From the NCBI GenBank assembly GCA_963921825.1, contig OY997596.1, positions 14,079,001-14,143,000 on the forward strand: 64,000 nt of DNA, read 5' to 3'. The first letter of the stretch is position 1, and each line of letters begins with the position of its first letter. Origin of the DNA: Erodium maritimum. Lineage: Eukaryota > Streptophyta > Magnoliopsida > Geraniales > Geraniaceae. Shown piece by piece: positions 56,791 through 64,000 of the stretch. The notes under the pieces were generated by a model, which saw only the letters and a program-made list of their open reading frames with translations, searched no databases and was not told the origin of the DNA. The position numbers and the translations under genes are program-made.

Positions 56791-58700
56791 TGTTAGGATA
56801 TACATAGAGTTTGAATGTTAATCAAACTCTAAGATAGGATTTTGTATAGTTTGAATTGATTTATAGTTATCTGTATATACCTTTATATTTGTATTCAAAA
56901 TGAATAACAAATCACAAATTACAATTCTATCATGGTATCAGATTAATTTTCTAATTCCATCGATTCTCTTTCACGTTTCCGCACCCACTTCTATTCCATT
57001 TTTCGCTGCGCGCATCTCCTCTGCAACACGGTCATCTTCTCGTGACCAGCAACACCTCTCTTCTCGGTAGTTCGTTCCTGCCACTTCTTCTCTGCAACGC
57101 ACGGTCAACTCCATAGTTTGTTTCTGTCCCAGTTTATCTGCTGCGTTTTTATTCTATCTGCTGCAACATCATCATGGCTGAGCTCCGTATGTACCCGGCC
57201 CTCGTTGTCTCCAACATTCGGGCTTCAATCCCGATCACTCTTGAGATGGACAAGGGCCATTATTCTTCCTGGGCCGAGCTGTTTAAGATACATTGTCGTG
57301 TATACAAAGTGCTGCACCATATCCTCCCGGAATCAGCTCCGATCGCTTCTGCAGACTCCTCTCCGGTTGTACCTGCGGCCACCCAAATCTGTGATACAGT
57401 CTCGGACACGGAGGCCAAGGATGATGCTTTAGTCACGGCTGCTGCCCAGTCCACCGTCCAAGCCGTCTCCACGGATGTTCCGACTGATGTTTGGGACCGG
57501 ATTGATCCCACAATTCTACAGTGGATCCACGGTACGATTTCTAGTGATTTACTGCAGACTATTATTGTTCCGGATAGTACCACTGCACATGCTTGGAATT
57601 CTCTTAAGCTTTTGTTTCAAGATAATAAGCACACACGTGCTGTATACCTTGAGCATCAATTCAGCTCTACAAAGCTCGATGATTTTGCTAATGTCTCAAG
57701 CTTCTGTCAAGAGCTGAAAACCATAGCTGATCAGCTCTCTGATATATGAGCTCCCGTGCCAAACAACCGTCTAGTTCTTCAGATTGTTGCGGGTCTCTAT
57801 GAAGCCTATGACAATATGGCCACTTTGATCCAACAAAGTGATCCTCTTCCCCCGTTTTATGAAGCTCGGTCTAAACTGGTTTTGGAGGAAACTCGAAAAT
57901 CAAAACAGGCATCCTCCGGTGCTCTTGTATCCTCCAATGCCATGTATGCTTCTCCTTCCAAGGATACAGGGGACAAACCTACTCCACATTCTGCAGCTCG
58001 TGGTCGGGGTTCGTCCAGAGGTCGCAACTCTCTCCGTTCGTCTCGTAATGGACGTTATGTTTCTCGGGCCTCCTATCCTCACGGGCTTCCTCCTCAACAG
58101 CATCAGCAGCACGCCAAGCCCATCGTATGGAATGGGAAACATTTCTGGCCGGGCCCGCCCCCTTCTTCTTGGGCCGGACAGCACGGGCCCTAGCCGAGTC
58201 AGACGCAGCCACAAGCCCAGCCCCCATGCCCGTACCCCACCGCTCTGGGCTATTGGGTTCGCACACCATCTCAGCAGTAGCAGCAGCAGGGTGTTTTGGG
58301 CCCTCGTCCCACTGGCTCCACCAGCTCTCTTCAGGCCCACACTGTTGTTCCTATTGACATTTCATCTGCTATGGCTAATCTGTCCGTGCAGCACCCACCT
58401 GACGGGAATTGGTATATGGACAGCGGTGCTTCCTCCCACATGACTTCGAATTCAGGTACTCTTAGTTCTTATTATAAGTCAAATGTTAATCGCTCTATCA
58501 TTGTTGGTAATGGACATCACATACATGTTTCTGGTTCTGGACGAGCATCTATTTTCCCTACCCATCCTGATTATGTTTTACATGATGTATTGCATGCCCC
58601 ACACATTGTTAAAAATCAAGTATCTGTACGTAGGTTTGTCAAAGATAATAATGCCTCAATTGAATTTGACCTCATGACGCTTAATATCAGCAGGATCTGA
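56791..58700 (+). mobile_element. Partial Copia element (short LTR, gag, protease)
   Basis: A short LTR of about 142 bp (56791-56932, tgttaggatat...ttctatca) is followed directly by the primer-binding site tggtatcaga (56933-). Gag begins at the ATG at 57174 (LEMDKGHYSSWAELFKIH), then a Gly/Arg/Ser-rich stretch. The protease motif WYMDSGASSHMT lies near 58.41-58.45 kb, followed by a GAG-pre-integrase start. Only the 5' part of an element is recognisable and no second LTR was found. It is a broken fossil with a few interruptions. Confidence 0.8.
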
Positions 58701-58735
58701 GAGATAGCTGAGCTTGAAGAAATCTAGGAGATTTT

Positions 58736-58835
58736 ATTTCTTGAAGCTCTAATGTTTTCTACTTTATGGTAGAACCGGGAGCAAACATCCTCATGCTTGT
58801 TCCATGTTAGGAATGCTTTTTTACTCCATATGTTG
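58736..58835. repeat. 100-bp direct repeat, copy B (right of the Copia fragment)
   Basis: Matches 56691-56790 with about five differences. Far too long for a Copia target duplication. Confidence 0.85.
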
Positions 58836-59119
58836 CAAATAAGAGAGACACGCAACAGAGAACGAGATATGCATTCTGAATCAGATAAGTCACGATCGTC
58901 GAGGGTATCATCGAAGGAATTAATATCAGCTTCCATGGCTTCAACCTCTCGATCAACCCGACCAAAAAAATTCCATTCTCCAGCGGTGAAGTTCGTAATC
59001 GGTGGTCGTACTCGATCTGTATGTTGTTAGTTTCGCTTCGTATCCGGCGCCCGTATTCGGTGAACCGCTCCTTATCCGACCGAGTAAAAGTTTGTATCCG
59101 ATGCTCTATCTGGCTGAGT
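58836..59119. other. Spacer without recognised gene
   Basis: Opposing ORFs (58797-59030 plus, 58724-58936 minus) have no recognised domain. The phrase ccttatccgaccgagt recalls the ccgaccgtatccgaccg sequence at about 23,530, possibly a shared DNA transposon family. Confidence 0.35.
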
Positions 59120-60237
59120 GTTAAGAACAGGGCCGGCTCAATACTTTTAGGGGCCTTAAGCGAAAATTTCGAACGAGACTTTTTTTCTTACAAAAACTAT
59201 ACGTCGAAATATTTATAAGTTCAAACTTAAATATGCTTCATTCTTTTTCTTCATCTCTTTTCTCACTAGCATACTTGAGAACACCAGGTAGCTACTGAAA
59301 CATTTAATGAAACGTTTGCAATCGAAATAATTATTGTCTTTCGTACCAATAAAAAAAAGTAGTGTTTGGGGTCTTCTGTTAAAGTTGTAATTTATTTTTA
59401 GAACTCAAATTGTTATAAAATTAGGCCTGCGGTTTATGTTTGGAGGCCATGTCTTATAAGCTCTTTGACTTTTAGTCGAGAACAACTGTTTTTTTCGCAA
59501 ACATAAAAAAAAGGTAATTTTCACCTCAATACCCTAACTATTAATTTTTCTCACCTCAATACCCTAACTATTTTTAGTAACACCTCAATACCCTAGAATG
59601 TATTTTTTTTTCACCTCAATACCCTAACTATTTTTAGTGGCACATCACTACCCTAGAATGCATTTTTTTTTCTCACTTTCATACCCTATAATGTATTTTT
59701 TGTGGCACCTCACTATCCTAAAATGCATTTTTGTGGCATTAAAAACTGATTTTTCAAAGAAAATTTGAAAACCAATGTCATGCTTTTGGAAATTTGATTG
59801 TTAGTGAGGGGTATTATTGACTTTTTAAGTGTTTTCATCCAAAAATGGATAACAAATTGACGGCGGGTATGAAAGTGAAAATAAAATGCATTTTAGGGTA
59901 TTGAGGTGCCACTAAAAATAGTTAGGGTATTGAGGTGAAAAAAAGTTAATAGTTAGGGTATTGAGGTGAAAATTGCCCAAAAAAAAATTGAATGGACTCT
60001 GTTGACTCACAAGTGTTTTTTCAATGAAAGAAGTCTCGGTCCACTGGTTTTCAAATTTAATTTAAGGAGAGGTCTAATTTTGTTGGCTAATATTGGTTTA
60101 GAAGTAAAAAAAATACACATCAAAGCTCCAAGATAAGACATTGAATGATTATGGATAATTTTTGGAGGCCTTTAATTACCGTGGGCCTTAAGCATAGGTC
60201 TAATTGGTTTAAGCCTTGAGCCGGCCCTGGTTGAGAA
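59120..60237. mobile_element. Non-autonomous hAT-like element with nested foldback element
   Basis: The element spans 59128-60229 (1.1 kb). Its ends are cagggccggctcaa and, inverted, cagggccggctcaa. Flanking octamers gttaagaa (59120-59127) and gttgagaa (60230-60237) differ by one base, fitting a hAT 8-bp duplication. There is no transposase. The centre holds the foldback element 59513-59977. Confidence 0.85.
59513..59977. mobile_element. Foldback / Mutator-like MITE nested in the hAT element
   Basis: The terminal inverted repeats begin gg(t/c)aattttcacctcaat and contain two to four repeats of caccctcaataccctaacta-type units (cacctcaataccctaacta) in each arm. Both ends are bordered by A runs of 8-9 bases, compatible with a 9-bp target duplication. 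There is no coding. Confidence 0.7.
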
Positions 60238-60335
60238 CTTCTTTCTCAACTTTTGTTCGTTTTTTGTCTTTTTCGCTTCATACCACAAAAGTTTAGCAAG
60301 AGCCAAAATACCAAAATCATAGGAAACACGAAATA

Positions 60336-61696
60336 ATCCTTATTTTTTTTTATCAGCAAAATTTTATTCATGAACCAATTCTTTGAAGTAAAGAAAAGGC
60401 CAAGAGTTCAAAACAAACTCTCAAAGCACTCACAATAGCAAATACACACCAACCCAACCAAACCATAAACCCCCTAACTAATTGCTTGTACTCCAAGTAA
60501 CTACCATACTCACCCTATTCTTATGCGTCAAGTAATCAAAACCAACACCCAAAGTCTGATGATCACCCTTACAGACGATACTACACTACTGAGAATACAA
60601 AACCCACCCATTGTTAATACAAACCCACCCAAAATCAGCACTGAAGTTCTGGTGTTGAAGACTTCAGCCATTACTTGTGTAGCCAACCTTAGCAGAGCAA
60701 CCAGCTCCTCCCAACTCTGTGACCAAGCTTTCAATTATGCAGCAAAGAATGAAAACATTCACCCAATTACTCTTGATTAGCCAACCTTAGCAGAACAACC
60801 AGCTCCTCCCAAATCTGTGACCAAGCTTTCAATTATGCAGCAAACAAAGAAAACATTCAACCAATTACTCCTGCATCAAAACCAAAAGTTAAACCAATAC
60901 CAAAATCCAGTCCTGATGAAGCCAAGGACTAGACCACTAAGAAGCAGTAAAAATTCAACTAAGTCCCCAAAAGTAGAAGAGGAGGACCAGAACACAGACC
61001 AAAACACTCCTTAGGACTCTACCCTCTCACAAAGAAAAACTGTCTGCACAGAACAGAACCAAAGGAAAAAATATAGCCCACACACCAAATGACAAGCAAA
61101 CCCAAGACCAACACTCCTACCTCACAAAAGAACCTAATTCTCACCACCAAACCACCCTTCAGAACCCCACCCAAACCCCTATCCTACAAGTGAAAACAGT
61201 GGTGAAGGAAACAAAAGCTGTACAAGTCTTTAGATTACACCAGGTCCAATGAGTTTTTTCCTCCTAACACAAGTGGAGGGGCAGACACTCTAAAGAGTAA
61301 AAGAGAAGGCTTTATATTTGGAGAATAGTGACCATTCAAGGTTGAAACTATAACTCTTGATCTGATTGAGAATCTCAGTAGGGAAGGAGGCTTTGTTGTT
61401 AAAGACCACTGCATTCCTTCCCAGCCAAATTATTATAACTGAGGAATAAAAGAGTCTTAAATAAAAGCGAAAACACCCTATGAGTGTTAAATGGACACGT
61501 ATGAGCAATATCGGGTGTCAATAAATGCGTCACACATGAAATTATAAAACACTTATAATTGACATAATCGGTCGAGAGAGTTTACCACCTAACTCGAACA
61601 ACTTATTACATATTTGATCAATCTCAGACACAACCTACACGACTATACACCCTGAATTGTCTATAATTGTGCAGGGGAAGGTAACATCCTTATTTT
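60336..61696 (-). mobile_element. 5'-truncated LINE downstream of the P450 gene
   Basis: On the minus strand the C-terminal RT end is encoded at 61290-61508 (SVIIIWLGRNAVVFNNKASF, ILNQIKSYSFNLEW). A long 3' region ends atgaataaaattttgctgataaaaaaaaa near 60,347. The 11-mer atccttatttt at 60336-60346 and 61686-61696 is a candidate target duplication. If correct, about 175 bp (61,510-61,685) of non-RT sequence belongs to the insertion. The alternative is that it is P450 3' UTR. A 98-bp unit is duplicated at 60681 and 60779. Confidence 0.65.
60681..60876. repeat. 98-bp tandem duplication in the LINE 3' region
   Basis: agccaaccttagcag recurs at 60681 and 60779; the two units are over 90% identical by eye. 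Confidence 0.8.
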
Positions 61697-61762
61697 ACAC
61701 ACTTATCATCTAGTATGGATGAATTCATCACAGTTGCAACAATTTTCTTGAGCCAGTTTCGT

Positions 61763-64000
61763 TCACGTGGTTTGAATTCCTCCAACGTCCATGGATTTGT
61801 CATTGCTCTTTTCCATGATTTCGATATGAAATCCACTCAGAAAATACAAACCAGGCTTTCGAACTATGCTTCCTTCATTGACTACGGTCCATCTGACATA
61901 AAAAGTATAAATATTAAAACATTTGTAATAACGTCGTTATTTGTAGTCCTAATCCTATGTACATGTATTTTATAATTGATTCTTAATGACCAATACAATA
62001 AACTGTATGACGAAATACTGATATTTTTCGATAGTTCTGCAATTCAAATAGTAGGAATGAAAAAAAAAACATATACAAAGAGAATATTACCTTTTAAATG
62101 ATATTAATAATCATAAAAGAAGAATATAATAAGATAGTTCATGAATACTTAGTATGGATGGATTTAATTGAATTGGGGATAATTGTTTGAAACTATCCTA
62201 AAATTTCGTCCACAAACGAATTGATGCACAAAGTTTTGTCCACGCTGTGTGTCTACCCTGAAGTTTTGTCCACGCTTTTGTGGGTGCATTGAAGTTTTGC
62301 CCACGCTTTTGTGGGTGCATTTAAGTTTTGTTCACGCTTTGTGGGTGCATTGAAGTTTTGTCCACGCTTCTATTCAATCGGGAAGCACTGCCCAGACCAT
62401 CATTCTGAACATCCCTATTACGTCAAAACTAAAAAAGTCGTGGACAAAACTTCAGAATAGCCACACAACGTAGACGAAACTTTGTGCATCAATTTGTTTG
62501 TGAATTAAACATTATGGTATTTTTGGACGGTTATCCCATTGAATTATAATGACCTGTATTTGGTGACTAGATGATGGAGAAAAATGGCCATTTGCAACTT
62601 GGCGAAATCAGCTCCCACGCACTGTCTCAAACCTCCACCAAAAGCCATGAAAGTCTTGGACCCAACATGCAATTCTTTTCCCTGTTTTCACATGTAATTA
62701 GAATCCAACTACTTGGTAAACTCTTTAAGATCTTCACAGAGTTTTAAATATGAAGAATTAATTACCTCCCATCTCCAAGGGTTAAAAGAAAGAGGGTCTT
62801 CATACTTGTTCGAATCCAAATGGAGAACCGTTGGCACAACCATTACCATCCAACCAGCTGGAATTGTGTATCCTGAACTTTTTTTATTTACATGGACAAA
62901 TAATGTTATTTATAAATCTTGGAAAAAGATATGTCGGTTTTTTTGGCTTATATGCAAAAATATATAAGCAATAAACACTTGAACTTGCCTTTCATCTGAA
63001 CATCTTTTATTGCTCTTCTGAAAACCCCGGGTGCAATGTTACCTAATCTAACAGTTTCGTTGATAACCTGTAGTAATGCGAGTGAAACATATATAACGAT
63101 ATCCATAGAAAAATATCAATAGATGAATATAAAAATATTAGTTGAAGTCAAGTAGTGCATACCATATGTGTAAAGTTCATAGATTTGTACTCTTGCCATG
63201 TGAATTCAGAATCTTTCGGGTCCCGATTTCTTAGAATCGCTTCATGCTCTTTCTGAATTGAAAATTAGAAAGGAAATATTTTTGACTATACATACAGCTT
63301 ATCCTCCATTTGTCAAGACTTTTCTTAAATAACATATAAATTTGAGAAGGGCACGAACCGTTAGTTCAGAGATTACTTCGGGGTGATCAGAAATATACTT
63401 TACTGCCAAAGTAATGGCTGAGGAAGTAGTTTCGTAAGAAGCAAAGAGAATCACAAATAATAAGTCTATAGCAATTGTTTCGTCTAAAATGGTTTCTTCT
63501 TTCTCCATATCATCGAGCAAATGATCCAAGAAATCGTTCCCACGAATCTTAGATTTCTTCCTCTCTTGGATGGTGTCATAGATCACTTTCAGTACATTTT
63601 GACGCCCCTGAATCAAATTTAAATTCCAAAATTTTCAGGCAAATTAATGTATGTATACATTAAACAAGTGTTTTTGAGGTCTAGAAAGAGAAGTGGAAAC
63701 GTTACTTGTAAGCATGAATGAAATGCAGTCCCAGGTACATTCAAAGGGAAGGAGATGAGACCATCCATAAAAGCATTGAAATGATCTTTCAGCTTCTTTA
63801 CTTCCTTCGGCTCTTCGTAACTAAACAACTTCTTTGCAAAATATTGGAATATCATCTGTTGAAACAAGAAAAGACATGTAAAATCTGGTTAATTAGTTCA
63901 TGATTTATATAGTTCACTAATAAGCTGTTTGGAGATTAAAATCATTAGCATAGGTTTAATGAGTAAGACTTACATTTGAAGATGCGTCTTTGAGATCTAT
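61763..64000 (-). CDS. CYP87A: Cytochrome P450, CYP87-type, 3' eight exons (5' end outside the window)
   Basis: This is a heme monooxygenase of the plant CYP85 clan; known CYP87 enzymes act on sterols and triterpenoids. The substrate here is unknown. Exons in transcript order are 63974-64000, 63706-63855, 63359-63607, 63163-63252, 62989-63067, 62766-62872, 62554-62681 and 61763-61892. They give 319 residues, of about 470 expected. Motifs are I-helix FASYETTSSA, ExxR in INETVRL, FNPWRWE, the heme loop FGGGLRQCVG with the cysteine ligand, and an end near KPGLYFLSGFHIEIMEKSN. The fifth exon has a GC donor (AAAG|GCAAGT) confirmed by frame (MKG|YTIPAGW). The other introns are GT-AG. All exons join without stops. 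A MITE sits in the last intron and a LINE lies near the stop. The N-terminal membrane anchor is beyond 64,000. Confidence 0.9.
62167..62545. mobile_element. MITE in the last P450 intron
   Basis: The element spans 62175-62537 (363 bp) with terminal inverted repeats of about 75 bp (gggataa(t/c)(t/c)gt... aattgatgcacaaagttt) and target duplication attgaatt at 62167-62174 and 62538-62545. Inside, four units of 30-31 bp (tgaagttttgtccacgctt, gtgggtgcat) start at 62259, 62290, 62321 and 62351. Its right edge is 14-15 bp from the intron's donor site. There is no coding. A hAT (8 bp) or Mutator (9 bp) origin is possible. Confidence 0.78.

Noticed and set aside
57900-58340. 146-codon antisense ORF in the Copia fragment
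   Set aside because: It is a shadow of the Gly/Arg/Pro-rich gag region.
61715-61975. 86-codon plus-strand ORF
   Set aside because: It lies opposite the last P450 exon and its acceptor site, and has no domain of its own.
62544-62553. P450 ending at the TAA at 62544-62546 (truncated C-terminus)
   Set aside because: A donor AG|GTCATT at 62553 and a downstream exon 61763-61892 restore the family's C-terminus in frame (KYR|W...VRKPGLYFLSGFH).

Overview
The window is nuclear DNA of a flowering plant, most likely a eudicot. The evidence is spliced plant-type pyruvate decarboxylase and CYP87-type cytochrome P450 genes set among Gypsy and Copia LTR elements, L1-type LINEs, hAT and Mutator-like DNA transposons and a DUF1985/Ulp1 transposon relic. 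Only two host genes are convincing. Almost everything else is mobile DNA, much of it nested.

Layout. 1-3.7 kb: 3' part of a long Gypsy LTR, its primer-binding site, leader DNA and two degenerate tandem arrays. 3.7-15.05 kb: a four-level nest. A retroelement ORF1 with an RRM domain is split by two hAT elements; the larger hAT holds a Gypsy element with about 2.9-kb LTRs; one of those LTRs holds a Copia solo LTR. 15.6-19.4 kb: an inverted solo LTR of the same Gypsy family, with a short retroposon inside. 20-25.3 kb: LINE-type sequence, an ORF1-only retroelement on the minus strand and a second RRM retroelement on the plus strand. 26.6-39.7 kb: remains of a minus-strand DUF1985/Ulp1 transposon gene, split by a divergent Copia LTR and by an 8.5-kb Copia element whose two LTRs look identical. 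39.7-41.6 kb: another ORF1-only retroelement.

42.7-47.2 kb: an intact six-exon pyruvate decarboxylase gene (598 residues, plus strand) with TATA box and 5' UTR. Its first intron holds an intact ORF1-only retroelement (567-residue ORF, 12-bp target duplication). 47.2-61.7 kb: LINE 3' ends, a Copia solo LTR, a 2.6-kb LINE reverse-transcriptase relic, a partial Copia, and a hAT element with a nested foldback element. 61.76-64 kb: the 3' eight exons of a CYP87-type P450 on the minus strand, including a GC-AG intron and a MITE in the last intron; its 5' end lies beyond the window.

The most notable signal is a family of non-LTR retroelements that carry only an ORF1-like protein (RRM plus a DUF4283-like region and a basic tail) and no endonuclease or reverse transcriptase. 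Three complete copies of 1.83-1.92 kb with target-site duplications are present, from at least two diverged sublineages. The design recalls the mammalian half-L1 (HAL1) elements. They share a 3' tail with the LINEs of the window, which suggests that LINE machinery mobilises them. All comparisons were made by eye.
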